A stretch of 25,417 bases of DNA from an uncultured Collinsella sp. (GCA_958438125.1 CAUBQN010000010.1:1-25417), one strand, 5' to 3'. Positions 15,902-23,168 are shown, numbered from the stretch's first letter. Notes: a model not told the origin generated them from the letters alone. A program made the numbers and translations.

Positions 15902-16441
15902 CTGGGGCGTCACCCTTACACCAACATTTTCGACGCGATCGGCCGCTTCGTGGACTTCGTGCGCGACGTGTGTGCTGAGGATGCTCTGGAAGAGAATCTC
16001 CGTTTTGTGTCTGATGCCCTGGACGGTAAGTGCACGCCGCGTGAGATTATTCGCAACTACTTCCTCAAAGATTTCTACAAGGATCACTGCTCAACCCACC
16101 AGAAGCGCCCCATCTACTGGATGCTTGATTTCGGTAAGAAAAACGGCTTCAAGTGCCTTATTTACATGCATCGCTACCAGCCAGACCTGCTGGTCCGCGT
16201 ACGCACTAATTATGTCCATGAACAGCAAGAACGGTACCGCACGCAGCTCGCTCACCTAGAGGAAGCCGTGGCACAAGTTGATATCTCGCAACGCGTAAAG
16301 TTGAACAAGCAGATCAAGAAGCTCAACGATCAGCTCGCTGAGACTATAACCTTTGGGGAGAAGATTCACCATTTAGCAGAACAAATGATTGCGATCGGAC
16401 TGAGGGATAAGCGTGATCGATTTCGGCATCTTTACCATTGA
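15902..16441 (+). pseudogene. pglX: BREX-type PglX methyltransferase, C-terminal remnant
   Basis: About 165 codons starting IFDAIGRFVDFV (after a few linking residues) read as the C-terminal domain of PglX, the adenine methyltransferase of BREX phage-defence systems. Diagnostic segments are TPREIIRNYFLKDFYKDHC, QKRPIYWML and CLIYMHRYQPDLLVRVRTNY, followed by a coiled-coil stretch. The native protein has about 1200 residues; the methyltransferase motifs are all missing. The 5' side is cut by the IS256 remnant. The 3' side leaves family similarity after AEQMIAIGL (about 16400) and ends at a TGA at 16439-16441, inside the next gene. No other BREX gene was recognised in the window, so this is decay debris. 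Confidence 0.8.
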
Positions 16442-17087
16442 CGGGGTGAAGAGGTTCTTGTTCGACGCCCTGCGCATCGATGGGTGCGAGTTCGGAGATA
16501 TGCAGCTGCGTTTTCGCAGCGACGAGGTTGGGACGTACGCCGATGTCCGGGAGAGGCTGGGGGAGTCCCTCGCCCCCGACGACCTGCTGCTGCACCTCAG
16601 GCACGTCACGGCCAACACGGATGGCTGCGCGTCCATTCGCGAGAGCGGGATTCTCGGAATCGGGGACGTGCTCTCGCGTCCTAGTGCGCTTACGCGTCTT
16701 TTCGAGGGCTGCGGGGTTCATTTCGACAAGGCGAGCCGAACCGTGTCTGTCGACGGGAGAAGGCTCAGCCTGGACCTGGTCGATGATGCCTTCCTCGGAC
16801 GGGAGCCCTCGGAGCCGATAGATGGACTTCTGTACATTCTGGCGGAAGACTCCCTCGTGAACTCCTTCATCCACAAGTCGTGCATCCGGGAGTACTCCAC
16901 GCTTTCGCGGTATCCCGAGGCCATATGGGCTCTGGAAGAGGTCGTCGGGCATGGGAACGAGGCGGTTTGGAGATGGAAGGACGCCGCGCGCCCATATGTT
17001 GTCGAGTTCACCGCGACTTTGAAGGAGCTCGATCTGTGTCGACTCCAGCCGGACGATGGGATGGGTTTTTGCAGGGCGGCGGTTTGA
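16413..17087 (+). CDS. Unrecognised protein; possible ADP-ribosyltransferase-like fold
   Basis: This 224-residue protein starts with GTG at 16413, supported by GAGGG at 16402-16406, and overlaps the end of the pglX remnant. I do not recognise its family. It contains RHVTANTDGCASIRESGILG at about 62-81, which recalls the HxT...I...GL opening of ADP-ribosyltransferase-like toxins (compare DarT), and a later YVVEFTA strand at about 196-202. This is weak pattern matching, not a firm call. No signal peptide or membrane segment is seen. The stop TGA at 17085 overlaps a further open frame that continues in two frames to 17364. The gene may therefore originally have been longer, or have had a coupled partner. 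Confidence 0.5.
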   Translation: MIDFGIFTIDGVKRFLFDALRIDGCEFGDMQLRFRSDEVGTYADVRERLGESLAPDDLLLHLRHVTANTDGCASIRESGILGIGDVLSRPSALTRLFEGCGVHFDKASRTVSVDGRRLSLDLVDDAFLGREPSEPIDGLLYILAEDSLVNSFIHKSCIREYSTLSRYPEAIWALEEVVGHGNEAVWRWKDAARPYVVEFTATLKELDLCRLQPDDGMGFCRAAV

Positions 17088-17364
17088 AGGAGTCCGTATT
17101 CAATAATCTGGTTTACCAGGCGCTCGGGGTCTGCGTGCGGGGTGCCCGCGAGGTTATCGCCTCCCTGCCTGCCGGCGGCGGGGTGCCCCGTCGTCGATCG
17201 TTCGGATAACCCCTCTGGATGAGTTCTGCGGCGACCCCGAAGCTGGCTTGGATTCCATGTGCGATAGGGAGGGGCGTTGTCGGATTTGCGACGAAGACGC
17301 TGTGGAGTCCCTGTCGGCGTTCCTTATCGCTAATGGGTATCTAGGGGAGGGCTTCTCGGGATAA
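17084..17364 (+). pseudogene. Frameshifted small reading frame downstream of the unknown gene
   Basis: From the TTG at 17084, overlapping the previous stop as TTGA, one frame reads LKESVFNNLVYQALGV and on to PAGGG. It then gives low-complexity residues and stops at 17209. In the next frame the protein-like reading resumes at about 17195 with SSIVRITPLDEFCG and CDREGRCRICDED and ends with TAA at 17362-17364. A single lost base in the G/C-rich run at 17170-17200 would join the two into about 93 residues. It may be the tail of the 16413 gene (a second lost base would be needed) or a separate coupled gene. Confidence 0.45.
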
Positions 17365-17544
17365 AACGGGTTTCGCTTGGTCTAATGCGTAGGATGACCA
17401 GTTTCGTGTTGTCCCAGCAGGGAATCGCCCGACGGATCAGATTGCGGAAACATGGGGTTCCGATGCATGGGGTAGGCGAGGGGTCGTCGCCCTGATGTGC
17501 GAATGAGCTTCACCCTGCTGTCGCATTCTGTCCGTATGGATAAT

Positions 17545-17580
17545 GGCCGGCTTAAGGTGCCGGCCTCCTACCGGAGGAGG
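17545..17580 (+). promoter_or_regulatory. Leader hairpins overlapping the ribosome site
   Basis: GGCCGGC (17545-17551) pairs perfectly with GCCGGCC (17559-17565). Sharing its last two bases, CCTCC (17564-17568) can instead pair with GGAGG (17573-17577), which is part of the very strong ribosome site GGAGGAGG (17573-17580). The two folds compete, so translation of the 17588 gene might be switched. The 180 bp before this (17365-17544) holds no evident gene. Confidence 0.35.
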
Positions 17581-17587
17581 TTGCGAC

Positions 17588-17938
17588 GTGCGCGCGATGA
17601 TCGAGATTGAGTGGATGGACGGGCTTGTGACGAAGGTGCCGGAGTTCGCTCTGGGCGACGTATTCGGTGAAAGCGTTCAGGTAGAGCTCGATTTCAAGTT
17701 CGACGACGTGTCGGAGGGCCTCTGGGTCGAGGTGCGCCATCATAAACCGGACGAGGGCTCGGATGGCGACCCGCGCGAAAGGGCCTGTACGCTGCATGCG
17801 GACTGTCACTACGGTTTGGTCGACGCGGTCGACCTCGACCGTATCTTCTGCGTTCTTTTTGAGGGGCAGCCGAGGATCTGCCGCATCGCGGGGGAGCTCG
17901 TGAACCTCTCAAGGGCCTGTGCTATGGCTCAAGGTTGA
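17588..17938 (+). CDS. Small hypothetical protein
   Basis: This 116-residue acidic protein begins near MIEIEWMDGLVTKVPEF and is of unknown family. It has four cysteines without zinc-finger spacing, a DADDx-free acidic core and no membrane segment. The GTG at 17588 is chosen because GGAGGAGG ends 7 bases before it; an ATG three codons later (17597) would be too far. Codon use is G/C-rich and protein-like throughout. It lies alone between the frameshifted unknown gene and the IS fragments, and may belong to an acquired segment. Confidence 0.5.
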   Translation: MRAMIEIEWMDGLVTKVPEFALGDVFGESVQVELDFKFDDVSEGLWVEVRHHKPDEGSDGDPRERACTLHADCHYGLVDAVDLDRIFCVLFEGQPRICRIAGELVNLSRACAMAQG

Positions 17939-18084
17939 CGCGCTACTGAACGTTGTCGGTGCGCAGCCTCGCGTGGCGCTCGTAGGGGAAGTCCAGGTAG
18001 GTCAGCGCGTCGGCCTCTGCCTCCTGTTACCGTTCATGGGAAATCGGTCAATTGGGAGCGCGGTGGAAATCCTGGACCGTGTTC

Positions 18085-18382
18085 CTACGCTACAAGACCT
18101 AGGCTTCTTCGGTACTGCATCGGGCTCATATAGCCCAGGTCGCTCTTGCAGCGCTTGTCGCGATACCAGACCAGATAGGCGTACAGCATCTTCATGAATT
18201 CCCCCATGCCAACATCGTCCCAGCCCCTTCCGTAGAAGAGCTCCACCTTCAGCCTGCCGAAGCCCTCCGTCCTTGAATTGTCGGGTGAGCACCCCTTTCT
18301 CGACATCGAGCGCGCGAGGTCCTGGGCGGCGCATAGCCGATCCGGCCCTGCCACCGGTAGTGGCCGCCGCGGTCGCTGGCTT
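18085..18382 (-). pseudogene. IS3-family (IS150-like) transposase, C-terminal fragment
   Basis: The minus strand reads SMSRKGCSPDNSRTEGF, GRLKVELFYGR and LGYMSPMQYRRSLGL before a TAG, the end of an IS3-type OrfB integrase with its final catalytic Glu (EGF). Relatives have EGFF, so one Phe codon is missing. Upstream, SDRGGHYRWQGRI continues the family match in another frame, with a frameshift near 18335. The rest of the gene is missing where an ISL3 fragment begins on the opposite strand. Confidence 0.8.
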
Positions 18383-18387
18383 ACGCC

Positions 18388-18786
18388 TTGAGGAAGCGCG
18401 CCCGGGACCTCGGCCCCTACGAGGCATCGGCATTGTGCCAGCTTCGATCGGAGGCGGGCTGCTCGAGCCTCATGACCGCATACGACCTCAAAGAGGACTT
18501 CTTCGACATCTACGACGAGCACCCGCTCTCGCGGGAGGATGCCGAGGATGCATTCGATGCGTGGAAGGCATCCATCCCCGATGACAAGGCCTACGATCCC
18601 TTCCGGGGGCTTGCGAAGGCCGTGGAGAACCACCGCGAGTTCATATTTAACTACCGGGATTGTCCGAGCCGCATCTCGAACGGTTACACGGAATGCGCGA
18701 ACCGCCTCATCAACGAGACTAACATGATGGGGCGTGGCCACTCCTTCGAGACGCTGCGCGCGCGTACGCTCTATCGCAGTTTGTCC
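18388..18786 (+). pseudogene. ISL3-family transposase, C-terminal fragment
   Basis: The frame reads MTAYDLKEDFFDIYDEHPL, a long helical stretch, and ISNGYTECANRLINETNMMG followed by SFETLRARTLYR. These are the C-terminal signatures of ISL3 (IS1096/IS204-type) transposases, where NGYTE carries the last catalytic Glu. The N-terminal zinc finger and first catalytic residues are absent. After about 18786 the frame continues into unrelated sequence that is the start of an IS30-type remnant. There is no native start codon. Confidence 0.8.
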
Positions 18787-18812
18787 CGTCACAGAGGTAT
18801 GGCCCTACGCCT

Positions 18813-19828
18813 GTCATCTCGGCTGTCGGAACAGGAGTGGGTGCGGTTACCCCAAGTGTCGCTACGACGCTGCCTATCGCACCCGCCTGTCCGCGGCCCG
18901 TGAAGGGTTATGTCTCACCGCTGACGAGCTCGCCGCCATGGTCGCGATTGTGGTCCCTTTGTTTAGGCGGGGGCAGAGTTACGAGACCATATGGGCCACA
19001 CATGCTGACGAGCTTCCTGTGTGCGTGCGCAGTGCCTGCTCCTATCAGGAGAGGGACAGGCGCGCCTTACCTGCTTCTCCCGCGAAAGGACCGTATGAGG
19101 AAGCGTAAGCGCAGGGATGTCGAAGGTGCTGGGCGCGACGGGGTTGACCGCACTGGCCGTACCTACGCCGAATTCGAGGCGCTCTCGCTTGCCGACAGGT
19201 CGCGCGTGGTCCAATGTGACTCCGTTGAGGGCTACGAGCGCAACACCTACGACATCCTGAGCGCACACATCGTGGCCCGGGCGTTCCAAATCTATTTGCG
19301 CAAGCGTCATGCCAGCTCCGGCAGCCATCGTTGCCTGCCTCGACCATATAGAGAGTCTCATAGGCTCTGTTGCTGCCTTCGAGGCTATCTTCGGCATCCT
19401 GCTAGTCGATTGAGGAGTCGAGTTCGATGATTGGAAGGGCCTGGAGCGCTGGTGTCTCGAAAGCGGAGCTCGGCGCTGCCGCGTGTTCTGCTGCGACGCG
19501 ATGAGATCCAACCAGTAGTCGGCATGTGAGCGCAACCACGAGCAGCTCAGGCGCATTCTGCCCAAAAGCCGTAGTGGCGGTGCTCTGAGCCCCTACGACG
19601 TTGTAGTATGCTGCAGCCACGTAAACTCTTGCCCGCTTGCTGGACTCGCTGGCAGGTGTCCATTCGAGCTCCTCGGAGACCTGTTGCTGTGCGGCATCGG
19701 ATGATCGCTTCGGGCTGTCCCTCGACAGCGAGCTCGCCGTCTCGCCCGATAAGGGGTCATCCCCGACGGGGTGGTACCAGGCCTACGAGCGGGGCGAAGG
19801 CTCTTGGGCCGCCTGGTGTCAGTGGTAG
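18813..19828 (+). pseudogene. IS30-family transposase, 5'-truncated with frameshifts and stops
   Basis: Pieces in three frames form one IS30-type transposase: YDAAYRTRLSAAREGLCL and FRRGQSYETIWATHADELPV; then RTYAEFEALSL and VVQCDSVEGY (first catalytic D); then FGILLVD-stop-GVEFDD (second D); and ERNHEQLRRILPK (catalytic E). In-frame TGA (after LLVD) and TAG (in SNQ-stop-SAC) replace sense codons, and at least two frameshifts occur (near 19075 and 19320). The N-terminal helix-turn-helix is missing at the ISL3 boundary. The 3' end runs into the inverted repeat at 19817. It is clearly dead. Confidence 0.82.
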
Positions 19829-19870
19829 CGTGAAACTGAACACTTGTTCAGTTTCACGCTACCACTGACA
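19817..19870. repeat. Perfect 26-bp inverted repeat with 2-bp centre (IS30 end-to-end junction)
   Basis: Two identical 26-bp arms (19817-19842 and 19845-19870) face each other around CT. The left arm begins TGTCAGTGGTAGCG and ends ACTGAACA. The left arm is the 3' terminal repeat of the IS30-type remnant. IS30 transposition is known to go through intermediates in which two ends abut with a 2-bp spacer, and IS30 also targets its own ends. The arms have not decayed at all, unlike the adjoining transposase gene. Confidence 0.75.
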
Positions 19871-20069
19871 GTTCGCAAGCTTCATTATGAATTCAGGGTA
19901 CCTCATCTTGTCGATGCGGGATTGGCGCCCAGAGCCGGGGTCCCGCCAGAGTGCGATACGCCGTGTGCCGAACATGCAGGCGCGACCGTTGACGCCTTCT
20001 TCTCTTCTGCCGGAATCCACGCAGAAAGCATTCTGTACGACAGGCTATGCCAGGTGTTCTACCAAATGG

Positions 20070-20372
20070 TCATTTTATCTTTCTATAATGAGGCGAGATT
20101 CTATCCAAGAATCCGACATGTCGCTCTTCATCGATGCCGAGGACCGTTAAGTCGACTACTCTACCGGTCTCGTTACCTAACTTTTGGGATATCTGTTCGC
20201 ATCCGGAGACAAGTTGATCGGAATATTTCGAGTACAGTAGCAGCAAATCAATATCACTGTCTGCACTGAGCTCTGAACCACTCAGCGCAGATCCGAACAG
20301 ATAGACATGATCAAACTGAGAGAACAGTTCTAGGTTGCTGTCGAGAATGTCTATGAGTCTCAAATAGTTCAT
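20070..20372 (-). CDS. Minimal nucleotidyltransferase paired with the HNH nuclease
   Basis: This 100-residue protein belongs to the polymerase-beta-like minimal nucleotidyltransferase group. It has LFGS with G27-S28, then SDIDLLL with D40 and D42, and a third acid at D74 in RVVDLTVLG. The spacing is GS-X11-DXD, one longer than in the MntA at 538. It is far too small to be a CD-NTase of CBASS. Its ATG overlaps the stop of the HNH gene as ATGA, a strong sign of coupled translation and a shared function. By analogy with MntA it may modify and restrain its partner, but no HEPN gene is present, so the target is unknown. The 200 bp beyond its stop (19871-20069) hold no recognised gene. Confidence 0.82.
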   Translation of the reverse strand: MNYLRLIDILDSNLELFSQFDHVYLFGSALSGSELSADSDIDLLLLYSKYSDQLVSGCEQISQKLGNETGRVVDLTVLGIDEERHVGFLDRISPHYRKIK

Positions 20373-21565
20373 AGTTTGCGAACGAATGGGAAGAAGCTAT
20401 CCATATCGAGGAGCTTCACGTTAATTTGCCCCGCAAACACCTGGGCTTCTTCGGAGATGCATTGCTTACCGTTCCATCTATGCAAGTTGACGACAACGGT
20501 ATGTTCTGCCGGTGCTAAACGGGCCAACTCTGCATAGCTCAGACAGTATTCGTATACGAATAAGAAGCATTTTCCTTTCGCTATATATTCTCTAAGGTTT
20601 GTCTTCGACTTGCGAGTTGCTTTCTTTCCGCACAGGCGGAAGTACTTTAGGGCAAAAATCAAGCTGTCTAGCCTCATCTCGGCACGCCTGAAGCAGCGGG
20701 CGTCATAGTACATCTGTCGGATACGCGGCGTATCGTCAAGATAAACTACCGCCTCTTTCCCGTTTTCTATTATTTGCAACAATGGATGTTCTGCATCTAG
20801 AGAAACATCTATAAATCGCCCCTGTTCGTCAAGCTTTTTGATTAGCAGCTCTAGGGATTCTGCAGAGGGGAGCAGGTCACCTTCTATGGGCTGGATTCCG
20901 AAGATGGAGTTGATGACCTCGGGGAAAAGAATAGACCTTTGTCTTTCCGTATTATCTCTGGTGGCTTCGAACTCCTTAGCATGGTCGATAAAATCGCGGA
21001 CAGCGGCCTGGTTGGAGAAGGAATTGTCCTTGTGGTTCTGGAACAGGCACAAGTTCGATTCGAACAGCGTGCAAAGTTTTCGGTTGTTGACGATTATTTC
21101 CTTTTCAAAAACATCCCACAGTCTTCGCTTGTCCTTCATGTAGTAATTCTCATATATCGACTTGTTTCGGGCGAGCAGAGGTGCGGCCTCTTTGCGCAGG
21201 TCGTCGAAGGAACTGAACGTCTTTCCGAAAACGCGATCAATTTCTGCGTGACGAATCGACTTCCATTTCCTCACTTCATCTGCCGTGAAAGCGGAGTTTT
21301 TGTCAAAATTCGTATGGCAGTTTGGACAGATGAGAATAAGGTTGTCGAACGTGTTCTCTGCGCTTTTGCAATATGGGACGATATGGGCTCGTTCAGCAAT
21401 GTCTCCATTGCTGATGAATAGATCGGCCCGACAATCTGGATTCATGCATTTGCCGGCAGACTCCGCCCAGAGTCTTCGCTCGACATATGCTGAGATTGGC
21501 TTTCTGCTTGTCTTCGACACTTTCCGTCCCCGCTTTGACCTCTTCGATTGACGATTAACTGTCAT
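20369..21565 (-). CDS. HNH endonuclease with uncharacterised C-terminal region
   Basis: The 398-residue protein has a zinc-type HNH nuclease at about 30-110: C40 and C45 in CMNPDC, H61 in ERAHIV, N75 in DNLILICPNCH, C80, C83 and H84, then the usual tail RKWKSIRHAEIDRVF. All catalytic and metal ligands are kept. The first 22 residues are very basic, suiting nucleic-acid binding. Residues about 115-225 are helical. The rest, about 230-398, is a mixed domain with VVVNLHRWNGKQ near the end that I do not recognise. A SAVED domain as in Cap5 was considered but not supported by a motif. Base composition is clearly more A/T-rich than the glycosyltransferase genes, a sign of transfer. The ATG at 21565 lacks a clear ribosome site. 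Confidence 0.85.
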   Translation of the reverse strand: MTVNRQSKRSKRGRKVSKTSRKPISAYVERRLWAESAGKCMNPDCRADLFISNGDIAERAHIVPYCKSAENTFDNLILICPNCHTNFDKNSAFTADEVRKWKSIRHAEIDRVFGKTFSSFDDLRKEAAPLLARNKSIYENYYMKDKRRLWDVFEKEIIVNNRKLCTLFESNLCLFQNHKDNSFSNQAAVRDFIDHAKEFEATRDNTERQRSILFPEVINSIFGIQPIEGDLLPSAESLELLIKKLDEQGRFIDVSLDAEHPLLQIIENGKEAVVYLDDTPRIRQMYYDARCFRRAEMRLDSLIFALKYFRLCGKKATRKSKTNLREYIAKGKCFLFVYEYCLSYAELARLAPAEHTVVVNLHRWNGKQCISEEAQVFAGQINVKLLDMDSFFPFVRKL

Positions 21566-21656
21566 TTAAGAATAGGTTATCCAATGATTGGGCCACCGTC
21601 AGGCTTCAAGTGAAGATTATTGAACGGGGAGGTAAATGGAGCACTAAAGAAGTAGA

Positions 21657-21703
21657 CATTCGGCAGCTTTAAGCCCCAGGGTTAACGAATCGCGTGCCGA
21701 ATG
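21657..21703. repeat. 9-bp inverted repeat upstream of the HNH operon
   Basis: CATTCGGCA (21657-21665) and TGCCGAATG (21695-21703) are perfect inverse copies with 29 bp between. They lie in the 144-bp gap between the IS110-type fragment and the HNH gene. They could be an element end or an operator for the minus-strand operon. No clear promoter was seen for that operon. Confidence 0.35.
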
Positions 21704-21709
21704 ACGCTG

Positions 21710-22051
21710 CTATAGGCTGTCAAGTCCTTTATCGGACGACATTTTAGCATTCAAGTAGCGGTCGTATTCGCGTCTGATTTCCTCGTGGGGGCATACTTCT
21801 CTTTCTATTTCGCTGAGCCTTACATTCGGCACGTTAAGCTCTCGGGCAACCTGCTTTTGGGTCAATCCGAGCGATTTTCGCATGTCCGCCAGTATCGAGC
21901 CCCGGGCGTACTTCAACCTCATGGGGCGCCGCAACGTTGGGTAAACCTCCCTGGCTGTGAACCTCTTAAGGCAGCGCATGATCTCTCGCTTTGTCTTGCC
22001 GTCGGACTTGCGCTTCGCCATGTAGGCGAGCGTTCTCTCGTCCCCGCGCAT
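21710..22051 (-). pseudogene. IS110-family C-terminal tail joined to an XRE-like helix-turn-helix
   Basis: Residues 1-36 of this frame (ERTLAYMAKRKSDGKTKREI, then RCLKRFTAREVYP) match the C-terminal end of actinobacterial IS110-type transposases. Residues about 44-105 read as a Cro/C1-type helix-turn-helix: SLGLTQKQVARELNVPNVRL, then SEIEREVCPHEEI. Either this IS110 subgroup carries the extra domain natively, or a small regulator gene starting at ATG 21922 has been fused. The upstream part of IS110, with its DEDD catalytic core, is missing; an IS30 fragment abuts at about 22052-22057. No ribosome site is seen before 21922. Confidence 0.55.
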
Positions 22052-22056
22052 CCTGT

Positions 22057-22617
22057 GTTAGTCATGCCGTCGTAGCCCGCCGAGACCCAGCGGTAGATGG
22101 TCGAGGGCGACAGGTCCACCGGCCCGCCGTTGCGCGCCGCCATCTGCTCGGGCGACAGCCCCCGGCGCAGGCAGTCCCTGATGGCCTCAAGCCTCGCCGT
22201 CGCGGCGGGCTCGTCGGCGTCGATCCCGCGCCTGGACGAGACGAGCACCGAGTCCGCGCACAGCTGCGCGGCGCGGGCCTCGTAGAAGACGTGCGGGCAG
22301 CGCATGCAGCCCACCGCGCGGTAGCGGCCGCAGCCGTCGCGGCAGCGCGGCCACGCCGCCAGGCGCGGGCAGGCTGCCGACAGGTCGGTGCCGGCGTCGA
22401 CGCGCTCGCCGCGCCTGGGCTTGGGCGCGGCGACGAACCTGTGCGACGACACCTCGGCGCTCACCGTCGAGGGCGACCTGCCCAGCTCCCTCGCGATCTC
22501 CCTGCACGAGGCCCTGCGCTCCAGCATCCTCTGGACCGTATCCCGCTCGTGCCTGGTGAGCCTGCCGTAGGCCCTCGGGACCGCCTTCGCTGCGCCCTTC
22601 TTGCTCTTTCCGGACAT
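22057..22617 (-). pseudogene. IS30-family transposase, N-terminal fragment
   Basis: The first 187 codons are intact IS30-type sequence: YGRLTRHERDTVQRMLERRA, the helix-turn-helix ELGRSPSTVSAEV, a cysteine-rich stretch with GCMRCPHVFY, and LSPSTIYRWVSAGYDGMTN. In relatives the last motif is followed by the DDE catalytic core, which is absent. The frame instead runs into the IS110 tail at about 22056. It differs from the IS30 remnant at 18813, so two separate IS30 elements have been present. A palindrome 54 bp upstream of its ATG (22671-22706) is the likely element end. Confidence 0.8.
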
Positions 22618-22670
22618 GGCGTCCTCCGATCTCCCGGGGCCGGCCGATCCGGCCCTCAGGGTATCGGATT

Positions 22671-22706
22671 CCCATATTCATCCGTACATGTACAGATGAA
22701 TATGGG
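22671..22706. repeat. 36-bp palindrome near the IS30 fragment
   Basis: CCCATATTCATC (22671-22682) and GATGAATATGGG (22695-22706) flank the perfect core GTACATGTAC (22684-22693). Only one base pair (C22683/A22694) breaks the symmetry. It lies where the 5' terminal repeat of the IS30 copy should be, so it could be two abutted ends like the junction at 19817. A cruciform or regulator-binding role cannot be excluded. Confidence 0.6.
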
Positions 22707-22813
22707 AGGTGTTCGGATGAAGTTGATATTCAAGGTCCATATCTATCTGTTCCATCCGGCCGAACGCCCTGTTCCCGAATCATTACCCGTTATCTAAACT
22801 GTTGGATTGATTT

Positions 22814-22838
22814 GGCTCTGTTAGACCATGATTGACAT
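22814..22838 (+). repeat. Left terminal inverted repeat of the IS1595-type element
   Basis: This 25-bp end begins GGCTCTGTTAGACCATG and matches the reverse complement of 24266-24290 with one mismatch (T22829). The GGCTCTG start is usual for the IS1595 family. Confidence 0.85.
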
Positions 22839-22872
22839 TCTGCCCCAATCATCTTTTTGAAATTGCAAGATA

Positions 22873-22912
22873 ATCGCCCCCTTGCCGGGTTTGAATCCGG
22901 CAAGGGGGCGAT
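22873..22912 (-). terminator. Strong hairpin downstream of the passenger antitoxin
   Basis: Perfect 16-bp arms, ATCGCCCCCTTGCCGG (22873-22888) and its reverse complement (22897-22912), enclose an 8-base loop. It lies 58 bp after the stop of the antitoxin gene and inside the insertion element. On the minus strand only TATCTTG follows, a poor T-run, so it may act as a weak or two-way terminator or protect the element from outside transcription. Confidence 0.6.
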
Positions 22913-22970
22913 GTGCTCAAGATCTGTCGGGTCAATCGTGAGGGTCCCATCGCCCAAGTCGATTTGCCGA

Positions 22971-23168
22971 CTATCTTGCCGTCTTCCCGTCGGGCACCGG
23001 CGCCTTGACCCTCATCTCGAACGGCAACCCGCCCTTCCGGACGGGCGCCCTGAGGAACGCGTTGACGGCGGTGGACATGGACAGGCCGAGCTCGTCCAGG
23101 ATGGCCGTGGCCTCCTTTTTGGCCTCCGGGTCGATCCGGATCGTCGTGGCCGGTATATTCGACGGCAT
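22971..23168 (-). CDS. RelB/DinJ-family antitoxin (orphan, inside the IS1595-type element)
   Basis: The 65-residue protein starts MPSNIPATTIRIDPEAKKEA and continues with LDELGLSMSTAVNAFLRAPV, the ribbon-helix-helix DNA-binding fold of DinJ/RelB antitoxins, followed by the family's GGLPFEM. Full-length relatives have about 85-95 residues, so the toxin-binding tail is short. AGGAAAGG upstream supports the ATG at 23168; a longer in-frame version to 23273 overlaps the transposase end and lacks family character. No RelE/YafQ toxin follows: only 58 bp and a hairpin remain. It lies 76 bp after the transposase stop on the same strand. It may act as a repressor, or protect against a related chromosomal toxin. 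Confidence 0.82.
   Translation of the reverse strand: MPSNIPATTIRIDPEAKKEATAILDELGLSMSTAVNAFLRAPVRKGGLPFEMRVKAPVPDGKTAR

Noticed and set aside
18085..18792. Single 235-codon minus-strand protein
   Set aside because: Only its last 75 or so codons are IS3-type transposase. The first part is antisense to the ISL3 fragment, so the long frame is accidental.
19844..20269. 141-codon plus-strand frame starting in the IS30 junction
   Set aside because: Its start lies inside the inverted repeat and its end runs antisense to the nucleotidyltransferase gene. No family was recognised.
20070..21565. CBASS system (Cap5 with CD-NTase)
   Set aside because: The nucleotidyltransferase has only 100 residues, while CD-NTases have about 300, and no SAVED motif could be identified in the HNH protein.
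22844..22970. Possible toxin frame after the RelB/DinJ antitoxin
   Set aside because: One minus-strand frame is open and looks partly protein-like (DGTLTIDPTDLEHIAP), but it has no start with a ribosome site, no RelE/YafQ motif, and crosses the hairpin.
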